Origin: Heterotrichella gracilis
Lineage: Eukaryota > Sar > Xanthophyceae > Tribonematales > Xanthonemataceae
Reading direction: 5' to 3'
DNA: 64,000 nucleotides
Assembly: GCA_032358255.1 (NCBI GenBank)
Contig: JAULBX010024406.1
Span: 1 to 64,000 of the forward strand
Made by a program: the position numbers and the translations under genes. Position 1 is the first letter of the stretch. Each line of letters starts with the position of its first letter. Below the pieces are notes generated by a model. That model did not search any database, was not told the DNA's origin, and saw only the letters and a program-made list of their open reading frames with translations. Shown piece after piece: positions 12,193 through 23,971 of this stretch.

Positions 12193-15100
12193 ATGGTCTC
12201 ACAGACAAGGAACAGGGTCAACTGGCCTGGTGTACAGCAACTAGCTCCCCTAGTTGGTGTATTTCCAGCTCTGGTGCTGTGTACTGTGCTGTGGGGGAGC
12301 CAGTCAGTGGCAGCAGCAGCTTACAAGGACAAAGCGCAACAAAGTCGATGGCCTGTAACTTTGGATGACATTGTGGTGTCCATGCCAGTGGACGTTCCAC
12401 ATATCCCGCTTGCAATCGCCAGCAGGGCCTGGCGCAAGGTGCGCAGCACTGTTGGCAGCACTTGCATCCAGTGGGAGCCTTCGTATCCACCACCAGCTTG
12501 AGCGCCAACACGTGGCTGTGTGCACCTGCAGGGCATGCGCACCTTGATAGCAAGCAACAGTCCACCGCCAGCTGACGTGCAGGAGGAGGGCAAAAAGTTC
12601 AACGAGGTATGGGTCAAGATGCGTGCCACACACCTCGCTGCAGCAAGCACAGGACCTGACCCTGCGCCTGGTTGCTCTTTACACGCAGGTGTGGTCGTAC
12701 TATCCAGATGATCGACCTCTGCGCTCCCTCTATTTCGGTGACAGCAGGGCAGCGCTGGTCCCGTTCATTGCACACCAGGTGCGCCCCAGGATGCAGTGGT
12801 GATCTCTGCACGCGTCGCACTCGCCATTGCTTGCATGCAGCATAGCCCACAGCTTTGCACAGCACGCATATGATGATGTGCACCTGTATGACACAGGCTT
12901 TTGGGAACAGCTACAAGTGGTTGCTGTATGGTGACGATGACACCATCTTCTTCATGGACAACACCATCAAGCTTATGGAGACGCTGGACCCCGACCTGCC
13001 CTACTTCATCACAGGTGCACCATTTTGTTTGCATCGATATAAACAAGCTGAAGCACATTTGGACTTAAATGCGATATGAGCTTCACATTGACCAGTATAC
13101 CCTGCTTAGCTTGGCTTTCTCTGCAGATCACTTTTGGTGGGCCAGCTACCCAGGCCGGGCCACGCACCCCAACCCCGAGGCGCCTCGCTGCCTGCCTTGC
13201 AACTTCAACGACACAGGTAGGCGGGCGCACAGGGGTGTTGCTAGCAGGTTGTCGCTCCAGCTGCATGCTGTGCACCCATTGCTGGGGTGCCACCTGGGGT
13301 GCTCACCCTCATGTGCGCCCACCCCTCCCAGGGGTTGACCGCAGCAAGGCGCCCTTCAATGCACCCGCCGGCTGCCCCTGCACGCCCAAGCTGCTGTGCT
13401 CCACCGACACCAAGGGCATTTTCAACAAGTTCTGCGACATACCGCGCGCGCCCACAACCACCTACTCCATGCACGGCGGCGCGGGGTCGCTGATGAGCAT
13501 TGGCCTCATGCGCGCGGTGTCTTGGGAGTACATGGAGAAGTGCGTCAAGAGCCTCTACTCAACAGGTGGGGGGTGGGGGGGTGGGGAGGGCCACAGCGGG
13601 TCTGCATGCACAGCGAGATGTCAGTGGACAACACGCAGAATGTGAAATATATTGCGGCATGCAAGTGTTTTCCGGTGGGTGCAGCTGCATTCCGTGCACT
13701 GTTGCCGACTGCTCGTGGTGTGGTTGGTGTGCAGGTGGCGACGCCTTCATCAGCATCTGCCTGTGGCAGGCTGGCTACGCCATGACTGACCCCGGCTACT
13801 CCTTCTTCCACCCCGAGGTGCAGATGTTTGACCCCGGACCGGAGGACAGGGTGGGCGCACTCATGCGCCTGGCGTCGGCAATCGACAACCTGTGTGATGC
13901 AACCTGCAAGGTGTGCAGCATAGCATGGGCGGCAGGGTTAAGAGCTTGCCGGGGGGAAGTGATTTGTGTATGCAATTCAACCATGCTCCTATTATATTCT
14001 TCCTGATATCTTGTGGATACAGTAATTGCGGTGCGAATGCAAATGGTACTGCATGTCACGTGCGGCTATCCACATTCCAACATTGGGATATGGATTGCAC
14101 CAATGCCATCTTGGCATGCACGGGGTGTGTATAGCAACTTCCTGTGCTGCCGCGCCACGTCTGGTGTGGGTGGATGAGCTGGGTGCCCTGTGCAGATGGG
14201 TAGGATGATTATAGGTTCAAAGGGGCTGGTTGCAAGACCACTTGGTGACGCCTTACATGTGGCGGGTACCATGCAATCCAGTGATCGCGCCCACCATTTG
14301 CAAGGCCAGCATTCCACCCTTGCCCCCCTGCAGCACGAGTGTGAACACCTGCTCACGCTGCCCTTTCCCCCCTGCAGCACCAGCTTGACTACATGATCAC
14401 GCTGCACATCCGGTCGCGCGTGTTCCCCACCCTCACCGACGCCTCCAAGTTCATCATCGCAATCACTGGCCTGTACGACGTGTACCAGCAGATCAACTCG
14501 GGGTCGCACCTGGACGCGCAGAAGATAGCAGACATGCAGCTGCAGGTGAGGCGGGGAACGAGGCCCATGGGCACACACTGTGTATTCACTTTCTAATATT
14601 GCGCTGCCCAAATGCCTTGCGCCAAGCAGGCCTGTCCTGGCGCTGCACGTACCATCTCTGCACTGGCATTGTCAACTCGCACACGCAAGGCCAGCCCATG
14701 CGTCTCTGGCCCTCCCTGCAGTGTGTTGCCCTATCGTCCTACTAAATAGAACACCAGGGGGGCAAATCGTCTGGCATGCGCCCAACATGCCGTAGCCAAC
14801 AGAGCGTTACTTTACAGAGGCTAGAAGTAAAGTCTTGCACTTGCAATTTATAATCAATTGGGCTGTCCTGCTGGAAAGCATGTTCCTAATGAATTTAAAT
14901 AGTAAAGCGCTGCGGTGTGCCCCCCCCCTCCCCCCCAGGCCGTCCAGATGGCCAGCTCCCAGCGCGAGATTGAGGCCAGTGAGGAGGCCATCAGCGTGAA
15001 GAAGGAGGCGCGGGGGGAGACAGTCACGGCCAGCGAGACAAAGCTGGCAGAGGAAGCAAAGACGGCAGCAGCAGTAGTGCAGACGCTGCGGCAGGTAATG

Positions 15101-15326
15101 GGCGGGCCTGCACAGCTTGTCAGCCACACCACCACACCACCAGATGTGCATTATGAGTTGCTGCCATGATCATCTGCCGGCCCGTACCACCATGTGCGCT
15201 GTTACCTAGTGAAGTGTATTGTGGCTCATTGATGTGTCCTGTATTGTGCAGGGCTCTGACAGCGTGACAAGTGCCGGTGGCGGCGCATCCTCCCAGCCGC
15301 AGGAGGAGGCAACAGACGCCCACTAG
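12193..15326 (+). CDS. Type II membrane glycosyltransferase, Fringe/GT31-like (chlorophyte type)
   Basis: Ten exons (12193-12438, 12532-12606, 12689-12778, 12897-13014, 13127-13216, 13332-13565, 13735-13910, 14378-14545, 14939-15094, 15252-15326) join in phase to 475 residues. A hydrophobic stretch at about residues 17-36 should anchor the protein in the Golgi or ER membrane. The catalytic region has KWLLYGDDDTIFF, whose DDD at 150-152 is the metal/nucleotide-sugar motif. It is followed by ITDHFWW, a Cys-rich CLPCNF...GCPCTPKLLC segment, YSMHGGAGSLMSIGL and GDAFISICLWQAGYA...DPGYSFFHPEVQMFDPGPEDR. This matches the Fringe-related transferases that are expanded in volvocine-type algae, probably acting on wall or secreted glycoproteins. 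After the catalytic part comes a charged, coiled-coil-like segment (exon 9) and a Ser/Gly/Gln tail. Sugar donor and acceptor cannot be told from sequence. Confidence 0.9.
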
Positions 15327-16388
15327 CAGCCATGCGCGGCAGGAAGCGGCAGCAGCGCACATGCAGCCAGTGGCAAAGTTTGCTTTGGGATTGCTCCTGG
15401 CAGTGTATGCACATGCGGGGTGCCTCTTGGCCAGCCTGGGAATGGATTGTCCCAGTCTAGGCCATGGCTGCAGTGTCAGCAATTGAATGAACATTTATAC
15501 ACTACATTGCCCATTTGTTGTTGCCACAATCGTTTTCTGTGCCGCTGTTAGGAAACAGCAGCATGCTCGTCAATCATCTTGGCAGTCTGCGATGCGTACA
15601 TAGTTCACTGCCCAGCCTGGAGTCAGTACCTTCTTGATGGAACAGGGACTGTCATAACCCCGTCTGATTCAGGTATAGATTTAATTAATTCTGCCACTGT
15701 GGCAAATGTGACTTTTACCGCCCATGCAATGGGTGCCACTGAGTGCCACTTCAGTGAATAGTTGTAAGTTACATCGTTAAACGTCGTACAAATGTCACTA
15801 GCATAGGGTAGCAAAGTTACATGACTTGGCAGGTAGGGAAGTTCCCTGTGCCACATTAATGACACTTACATGCGTCGCTGCGATGACTGCCAGTTGTTGG
15901 CGGCGCCAATTGGTGGCGGTCATTGACAAGATGAACGCTATACAATCATTGAATGATTGTATACATACCATGCATGAACTATAGCCCATGCATATATGTA
16001 GTGTTAGGCTGGCCGGAACGGGGTGTGCGCAATGCAATATATGCCATATTATGCGGAATAGTTAGCCCTTGGAGGATGTTCTAGGAGTGCTCGTGAGCTT
16101 TGCAAAGGTTTAATTTTAACAATTTGTCTAAAGCTTGATCAAGTTAGTCCGGCCTTTGCAAACAACCACTGCTGGGCTCAAAGGCGGGCCTGCACTCACG
16201 GATCAACCGGATGTGGAACAAGCCTTGAGATGAGTGATGCAATCCCCCTCACGAGTGACGACTGTCGATGGGTCGATATCTTACCTCAATATATACATAC
16301 ATATAATACTATCAATTAAAATATACATACTTTGAAGTTCAATAATTTGTAACTACCCAATTTGCAATCACTGGCCACCATCAATAAC
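15327..16388. other. Convergent intergenic stretch, AT-rich
   Basis: This lies between the 3' ends of the glycosyltransferase and TRMO genes. It is AT-rich, with TGCATGCA-type words. It holds a strong palindrome at 15939-15963 and a spaced inverted repeat (TTGCAAAGG near 16103, CCTTTGCAA near 16154). No gene is recognised. Confidence 0.5.
15939..15963. repeat. Perfect inverted repeat, 12 bp arms, 1-nt spacer
   Basis: TATACAATCATT is followed by a single G and its exact reverse complement AATGATTGTATA. It could form a cruciform or be a dimeric protein site; its role is unknown. Confidence 0.8.
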
Positions 16389-18259
16389 CTAAAACAGTTT
16401 GTGCTGTTGCGCGCCCACAACCACAATTTGCCGCCCTGCCACATCCTGCACCACGTTGTACCCAACATCTACCCCAGCCAGCGTCACATGGTAGTGCCCT
16501 GTGCGCTGTGATTGACCATCGCTGCTGGCCTGGAGATCTGCACTGTCCTGGCCACTAGGAGACAATGCTGTATCAGCAGTCTGCCTGCTCCCGCCCTCCC
16601 CTGGCTCGCTGCCGCCTTGCACGTTGCTGCCTGCACACGCAGCCTCTAGGATGCGCTGTCCCTGCCGCTGTCCATCTCCTTGTATCCCTCCATGCATGCG
16701 CTGATGCACCGAGCGGATGTCACGTGACAGCACCTCCACCACCAGCTGGCGGAACAGCGGGTAGTCGGGATACAGGCTGCGTGCCACGTGGCGCTCCCAG
16801 CACTGGCTGAGCTGCACCTCCGCGTCCCCCTCCACCACCACCGCCTCCACGTGCAGCGGCTCGTCCTCAGGCAGCGGCACCACCCAGTGAGGCGTCAGCG
16901 CAAGGGGCAGGCTGTCACAGAATGGCAGGTAGGGCTTGACGTCCAGCACCGGCGTACCATCCACCAGGTCGGCGCCCCCCAGCACCAGGCACGACCCGCG
17001 CACCTCAAGTACACGCGCGCAGCTCAGGCCAATGGGAACAGGCCTGCATGGACAGGGCGCACATGAGAACGAGGAATACACACTTATGGTGCACATGAGA
17101 CACGCCATTGGATCCTGCTAATGGCTGAGATCTGGGGCTCAGTCCACTGGAGCTCGCAGTCCGCGCCACAACACCCCTGGTCCGTGTACTGGCCCAGGCA
17201 GGTGCACATGGCGCCAACACCTGCATGCACAGCAGCCATCTGCATGCACCAGCACCCCCACCTGTGCGGCGTGCGGGTGGCAAATACACCAGCGCGCCCG
17301 CCATTGAGGCGAGGCACCCTGACCTTCCCTTTCAGCGCCGGGCTGCTTCCCCCCTTGTGCATGTTGGTGTTTGCGTGGAACACGTATACGAGCCACACGT
17401 GGGAGAATAAGTCCAGCCCCTCCAGGCAGGTGGGCGGCACATGGGGGCTGTGGGCAGGGGCGCAGAGGTGAAGAGGGCAACCGCATGGAAGGGGCCACAT
17501 GCACAGACATGCGATACGGCAAGTGCATGCATATTGGAGACGCCTGGTTTGCTATGCAAACAGCAACTCGATGCAGTTCATGTGGGCATTCCCGTTTGCG
17601 AGCATGCCATACCTGAGGCGGAGCACTGCCCTGGCGGCCCGCACAAGCAGCGGCTGGCGGGGAGTGCCGTTCCGTGAGGTGAAGCACGAGTGAACCACAC
17701 CGATGGGCTGCAGGCTGTGTGATGCAGGGCCAGCAGGAGCGCCAGCAGCATCCGTGGCCCCAGGGGGTGAGGACAGCGCCTCACGCAGCTGCCTCTGTGC
17801 ACAGGCCACACAACCAGGTGTCAGAGGGACAAGGCACTGTTGCGGTGCAACACAAAGCATTTCGAATAACGTGCACCCCACCTCTGCCCGTATCCTCCCT
17901 GTGCGCTCAGCTTGCCGCTTGTCAGCTTCAGCAGCCAGCGCCACCTGCACACACACAGGCACACACATAGGCGCAAAAAGCATGCATGAAGGTTTGTACA
18001 CCGCACGCACACCATGCCTCCTGTATATTCCTATATCAGTACTCGTAGGCTGGTGCACTCGGGTTATGCACTGCACCACTGCAAGGCACGACAGCAATAC
18101 AGGGTATGTGCACACCTGGGCACTGCTCACACTCTTCCCTACCTGCACCTCCCCCAACGTTACATAGAACCTGCGTAGCCGCTGGTATTGCCATGTAGTC
18201 ACCAGCAGCAAACCCCCTGAAACCGCCGCCAGTAACACCGCGGCACTGGCAGAGCGCAT
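16389..18259 (-). CDS. TRMO: tRNA (adenine(37)-N6)-methyltransferase, TrmO/TsaA family, plant type
   Basis: TrmO enzymes methylate N6 of t6A37 in certain tRNAs, using S-adenosylmethionine. Five exons (18259-18143, 17944-17882, 17794-17613, 17447-17262, 17043-16389) join in phase to 400 residues. An N-terminal hydrophobic segment (residues ~5-24) and a charged helix precede the TsaA domain, as in plant homologues. The domain has QPIGVVHSCFTSRNGTPRQP (89-108), LEGLDLFSHVWLVYVFH, VPRLNGGRAGVFATRTPHR (to 183), PVPIGLS and DLVDGTPVLDVKPYLP (208-223). The core motifs are intact. The C-terminal ~170 residues are less conserved and Gln/Ser-rich in part. The N-terminal membrane segment suggests an organelle or membrane location; which one is not clear. 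Confidence 0.93.
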
Positions 18260-19055
18260 GGAGCGGGACCACCAGGTTCGGCCTCAACATGCCATAGGAT
18301 GGCAAAGGGTCACTTCGCTCTTCAGAGCTTGACAGCAAAGACTCGAGCGGTGGTGTATCAGTTGATGTTGCTTTAGGTAAAGAATAAGTTTGCCTGCAGG
18401 TTCGCGCTCGATATCAACAGTGTTAAAAGTACTGTGTATGCATGCATGCCGTTCTTCAATTGGGAGGTTTGCAAGGCGTGTAATAAGTTGCAACACACTA
18501 AACCAAGCCTTTCACAAAATGTATAGCGCAAAAGCGTGCTATTGCAGCAAGTGCACCAGACTTCAGCACGCTTCTCTGTGTGCTTTTCTGCCCCTGCCAG
18601 TTTGCCTCACCTGCCTGCTGAGCAAGCTGCAGCTCTTGGAGCAACCACACCCAGAACCCAGCTGGCTGACCCAGCACTGCTGTCATACATAGCAGCAGCA
18701 GTGGTGTCATACAAATAAAGCGTGGCCACGCCCATCACACTGCTGTCTTGCGCATTGACAGGCAAACACCCTTTGACCCACCACACAGCCCTGCTGCACC
18801 TCACAGCGCGTTCCCTGCTGACACCTCCCCCACAGCCCAACAGCCACTCCACCACCGAGGCTAGCAAGCCGTTGCACACGCGATGTAATACCACAGGAGC
18901 GCTGCAAAGGAGCAGTGTGCCTCTGTCCCTCACTGGTGCCCGGTGCCATAGTGCACAGGAGTTTCTTGGTCAGCTGTAGCGTGGCAGCGCCTGTGCTGGT
19001 GTGACCACCTGACAGCCTTACTGCATATTCACTGACTTCTTGTGTCAACGTACGT
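18260..19055. promoter_or_regulatory. Divergent upstream region, TRMO / NUMOD3 gene
   Basis: The two flanking genes start on opposite strands here. Minus-strand frames at 19075-18707 and 18933-18607 are open, and the second ends in front of a possible donor, but neither shows a recognisable domain. Part of this stretch could be 5' exons of either gene. I see no clear promoter motif. Confidence 0.35.
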
Positions 19056-20453
19056 GTGGACGCATGTGGGGACACACCCTACGGCACTGCGGCTGTGTTC
19101 AGGCCAGCTGCTTGTGGGGGGCGTTCCCACACCTTGGCCACAGGCAGAGGCAGTTTAGGCGGCACCACAGGTAAGGGGGGACGGAACCAATGCTTTGTCA
19201 TTACCAGCTGTGCCTGTGATGGACTTCTCCTTGGGTCAGGTTGAAGAGGCCAAGAATGGGCATGAGGCGTATATGTTCATCACCAAGGCATCCGCATGTG
19301 GTGTATAGTTATTCCCACCAGGTTGTGGTACGTGTTGTAAGAGAGTGAGAGAGGATGGCGTGTGCGCAGGTTACCTGCACACCCCCTCATTGTGTGGCAG
19401 GGTGTCCCAACCACCCCAGACAGCACTACAGTCGCTCGCAGTCGCCACCGGCGCCAGGCACCTGCAGCACCCAGGGCAGCAGGAGATCCCTTGTGGGAGG
19501 GCAGTGCTGCAGCTGATGTATCCTCACAGGCAGCGCAGCCCATAGCCTCACCAAGGGTGCGTGTGTGTGGGCCAGACACACGCGCTAAGCTGCGCCAGTC
19601 CAGGCTGGGGCGCACAGTGTCTCCGGCCACACGGGAGAAAATGAGGATGGCAAAGCTGGGGAGGAACCACACACTAGGTGCGCGTGAGGCTGCAACCCAT
19701 ACAGTTGCTGACTGGCATGATCCCGCCACCCACCCATTATGTGCATGCTCCCTCCTGCTGCCACAGCCTATAGTAACGCGTGCTGGTCCCTGTGCGCAGA
19801 GACGCGTTTGAAACAGTCTGCTGCTCACACGGGCCTCTCGCACGAACCCGAGACGCGCGCCAAGATAGCGGCGGCAGTGCGCAGGGCACGCAGGCGAAAA
19901 GGGTCGGGGGCCGGGCCGGGTGGGGTGCGGGCTGTGGGCGGTGGCGCTGCTTCGCGTGTGCCCAGCCTTGGCGTTGATGACGGTCTGGTTGTGGAGCGGG
20001 CAGTGGCTGAGCTGGTGGCGCTGCGGCGGGACATCACTCAGTGGATGAATGTGATGGAGAGATGTGCGTGCAGGCGGTGGCTGTGGCGCAGGTCATGCTG
20101 GCTTGTGAATGCATGTGGCACGCCTGATTATATCGGTCAGCTTGCATGACCATACCTTGTGTGGGCAGCTCACCATAGCACAATGCCGCATGCACGTCAG
20201 CACACGCACATGATGTGGTACAGCTCCCTTTCATGAACGGCAGCATATGCACGTGGCCGCAGTAGGACAGCTCCCCTTCATGGCTGCCCCCCCCCCTCTC
20301 CCGCTCCCCTCGGGCCCTCCCCACCCTTGACCCCCGCCTGCAGTGCACGGCTCCAAGCCCAGCCTTGAGGAGGCGCAGGAGCGCTCACCCGCGGTGTACA
20401 ACAAGCTGGTGCGATACATGGCGCTGAGGGACTACGTGCGCGCAGCGGGGTGA
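19056..20453 (+). CDS. NUMOD3-motif protein, possible DNA-binding
   Basis: Firm exons are 19401-19677, 19800-20063 and 20344-20453, all in phase. Exons 19056-19170 and 19208-19239 fit the phase but are less certain, and further 5' exons are possible. Three NUMOD3-like repeats are visible: DTRAKLRQSRLGRTVSPATREKM, then ETRLKQSAAHTGLSHEPETRAKI, rich in T-R-x-K-[IL] turns, followed by a basic run RRARRRK. NUMOD3 was defined as a small DNA-contacting module of homing endonucleases and also occurs in nuclear-encoded plant and algal proteins without a nuclease domain. None is seen here. The C-terminus has a short domain, HGSKPSLEEAQERSPAVYNK then LVRYMALRDYVRAAG, typical of the algal proteins. Function is unknown; an organelle nucleic-acid role is possible. 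Confidence 0.75.
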
Positions 20454-22297
20454 GCCCCTCTGTGGGGCGCAGGGGGGGCCCAGGGGACAGCTGTAGTGCA
20501 GGTTCACGAGACGCAGTGCGGGCAGCTATCATCTCCTAACACCTATGCAGCTTACCAGGCAGCCTGGGTAAAACTGGCATCAGATGAATTACTCGTCATG
20601 AGTTCTGGATCTTTATGGTGGCCTGGCGCGAGCCTCTTGCCCCCTGATTCCGCCTTTGTGCGTTCTCTTTCATTCTCTTTTCTCAATAACACATTGTTGA
20701 TCATCATATGATACCTACTGTATGACAGGTCTTCTGAATGCTGGAGTTGGTAGGAGTTTTGACTCTGCATTTTGCAGTCATTGCAAACGTCATTTGTTGA
20801 TGTAACATAGCATTTTTTTGAATAAATATTCTCAATCATTACGTAATGATTACAAATCAACAAGTGGCAGTGCGAATCGTCAACAACTATCACGTGATAG
20901 GGCTCTTCATGGTCTGACCATGAAGGGCAGTTGCAATGAAAATTAAGTATATAAGATAATAATATGTCTCATATATTATATAGATATATCTGCGCAGCTG
21001 CATTATAATTTATGCCGAATATTTGATGATCATGATAGTATACGCATACTTCAGGGGCACACAGGGCAACAAGCCGATGACGGCTTGGAACGCCATTTGT
21101 TTGTTTGTATACGCATACATGCTGCATTCCTTTGCCTTCCTGAAAAAGGCCGGATATCTGCTGCGCGCGCGCTCGGCGCAATGCGGAGTATTAGCCAATC
21201 CGGGATAGGGACCCTAGGGGAATGCAACAGGATTCCGAATGCCATACAGCCTAAGGGTCATGGCTCACTGAGCGGGCACGTTGATCAAACATGTCGATAA
21301 CTTATTGAGTCATTCTTGCTGCTGAGCAGTACAATGTGCATGCCATATGCAAATTGAATATTGATTTGGCAGTGAGCAGCCTGGCGCACAGGGACTGCAC
21401 TATACCACAGCCGTACTAGTATACGTAGCATATTAATGGTCACAATGGTCAATCCTGCAGTAACTGCAGTAATTGCTGTCAACTGGTTCAGTGATATAAT
21501 GTTCAATCCACCATTGGTACCATAATAGGCGGCCACGCTTCTGTATGAGAAAGCCCGACTACCCTTCCAACTGGGAAGCAAACCAGCTCCAATTAGAAAA
21601 GGTTCAACACTTTGGCCCGCTACATCGGGCCACTTAGTAACACGTAATACGCTTCAAAAGGAGACAGTTTAACTGATAACTGTTGAATCAATAATCAGCA
21701 GTGCAAGCAAAAGCACATCATGCATCAACTGCCACCTGGAAACAAGGTTTGTTGATAGGTTTGTTGATGGTACTGCAGTGCAACTTTATTGGAACATCAT
21801 GTTTGGTCTGGTCTGCTAGGTGCCTCTTGAATCATCCGGCCAACATCATGGCATAACTTGTCTGCAACCCATTGGCCAGGCCAACACGCCATGCATGTGA
21901 CCATTGAAGTCCCACCACTCACCACTCAATTCCATGCTGCGCACCAATGATGCAGAAGACAAGCACACCACAATGTAGTCATGCAAGAAAAAGTAATGCA
22001 ACCTTGTCTTCGCACAACAAACGGCAAAAAGCTGCCAATCGTATTCCAGCTGTCAACATGATGACACTGCCCGCTGGTCAACTTTGCTGGTCAACTTTGC
22101 TGGCCTATGTTGTAGCTGCCACAAAGTTTGGCCGGTGGCCGATCCCCTCCACACCATGCCAAGCTGCCAGAACGGGACCAACCAATGGTTCGCTCCCTTC
22201 TGGCCTGCCCGCATAGCTCCAAGGGGCTTGGTGGCGTTTATTCACCTGCTCATTGGTCCCGTCTGCACAGTACCTGTCACCTGCCAACTGCTGCCAT
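20454..22297. other. AT-rich convergent intergenic stretch
   Basis: No gene is recognised in these 1.8 kb between two converging genes. The composition drops to a clearly AT-rich state from about 20530 to 21800. The notable content is a cluster of perfect palindromes (listed separately). Confidence 0.5.
20703..20925. repeat. Cluster of four perfect palindromes
   Basis: Four exact inverted repeats lie within 223 bp: ATCATATGAT (20703-20712), AATCATTAC/GTAATGATT (20834-20851), CTATCAC/GTGATAG (20887-20900), and CTTCATGGTC-T-GACCATGAAG (20905-20925). The last two are separated by only four bases. Confidence 0.85.
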
Positions 22298-23971
22298 CTA
22301 AGCCATGCCCAGCATCTGCAGCACCACCTTTGGCACCATCACCATGTCGATAGTGTTCACAACAGACTGCGGGAGGGCAAGGGGGGATGGTCAGAGCATG
22401 CGCAGCGGCAGGGCATATATACACAAGCACACCCAGCACGCTAGTGCGTAGCGGTCCTTCCATGCACAGGCTTGCTGTGCAGAAAAAATACATATTCCAC
22501 ATATTGAGAGACGGTGCGCATCATGCCTGTAACCGTGGTCAGACATAGTGATGCAGACTGTTCAATACAAACAGCTACTCCTGACTGTACTGCTGGGATG
22601 CATATCACAGACAGAATGCAACCACCTAGTGCCTCTCTCACCTGGCATGCCTTAATGTCTGACTCCAGCACCTCGGCCATGGGGCCTGTGTCTGTCTTGA
22701 GGCTGATGGTGCCCATGAGCACGCTCTTCTCAACAACCAGGGTGCCAACAGCGGTGTTCAGCATCATGTTGTTCTTCAGTGCAGATGCCTGGGGGTGGGG
22801 AGTGGGGGTGGTGGGGTGAGGGAGGCACATAGAGGCAGGTGGATGCACACGAGAGGAACGCACGTGCATGCAGCCAGGGGAGGCCAGCAGTAAGCGAGGC
22901 GCAAATGCACAGCCTACTCCAGCCCCTGCTCCACCCCTCCCTCTCCCTCACACTCACCATGTATGCGGGCTGCACCAGGTGGTACGCCAGCACGTCGTAC
23001 ACAATGGACTGCGCGATGTCAGTGAGGTTGGTCACGCTCAGCACAGTGAGCAGCTCCATGAAGGCGTCGTTGGTGGGGGCAAACACCGTGGCGGCAAGGG
23101 AGGCGTTGCTGAGGAGCTCTGGGTAGGAGGGGAAAGGAAGGTCGGGGAGGGCGAATGGCATACAAGGCGGGACGGCAGGTAGGCTTGCACATGGTGGGCC
23201 GGGGTGGGGTGTGGTGTGTGGCATTGGACACGGTCGGTGTGGTGTGAGTGTGTGTGCTGGCAAGGACCCTCACCTGGGAGGCCATTGCCTGCGTACATGA
23301 CTGCCTCATCCAGGATGGACAGGTCGGGGGTGGAGGCAACCACCTCAGCCACACTCATGCAGCTGGCGGGCTCTGCATAGGTGGGGGGGTGGGGGCCGGG
23401 TCAGGCTATGGCTCACTGGGTCAAGCGCACAAGGGGCCCACTGTTGTTGGACCAGACTTGAACACAAGCATTGGTGCATCGTTCCCGTGTGGTGCGCCAC
23501 CCACCTGCCACAGACACCTCCAGCTTCATGCCCAGCCTGCAGTGCGCGCCCACCGAGCAGGCAAAGTACATCTCGCCCGCCTTGGTGATCGGGACCTCCA
23601 CAGTGTCCGAGGCCTTGGGCATGGTTATGGCATTGCCAGTGGAGAAATCGCAGGCATCACCAGCCAGCATGTACACATCATGGGGGGAGGCGGTGTCCCA
23701 CTCAAAGACCTGGAAATGGGGAGGGAGAGGGTGGGTGAGACAGGGGGATTGGCCAGGGGAAGTGAGGAACAGTACAGAGCAGCAGTTGACCCTGGTGGGC
23801 AGGTGGTGTTGTGCGTGTTTTGCTCACCAGTGTGTCTCCCACTGTCGCCATTATGGGCTCGTAGGTGACGCCCAGCTTCCAGCCCTGTAGGCCACCCACG
23901 CGGATGGTTTTGCCCAGCACTGCAGGGGCTAGCAGCAGCAGCAGCAGCGCGGAGCATCGGGAGAGGACCAT
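22298..23971 (-). CDS. Secreted phytocyanin-fasciclin (FAS1) fusion protein
   Basis: Six exons (23971-23828, 23709-23505, 23372-23274, 23118-22958, 22788-22642, 22366-22298) join in phase to 274 residues. Residues 1-20 are a signal peptide with a poly-Leu core. Residues ~21-116 are a cupredoxin of phytocyanin type: WDTASPHDVYML supplies His58, and YFACSVGAHCRLGMKL supplies Cys99, His104 and Met109, so a full type-1 copper site is present. Cys68 and Cys105 are placed for the usual disulfide. Residues ~117-274 are one FAS1 domain with the H1 motif TVFAPTNDAF (160-169), AYHLVQPAYM, and a closing VVNTIDMVMVPKVVLQML. FAS1 domains mediate adhesion at cell surfaces or in the matrix; phytocyanins are extracellular copper proteins. 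The product is most likely an extracellular or wall protein. No GPI signal is seen at the C-terminus. Confidence 0.92.
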
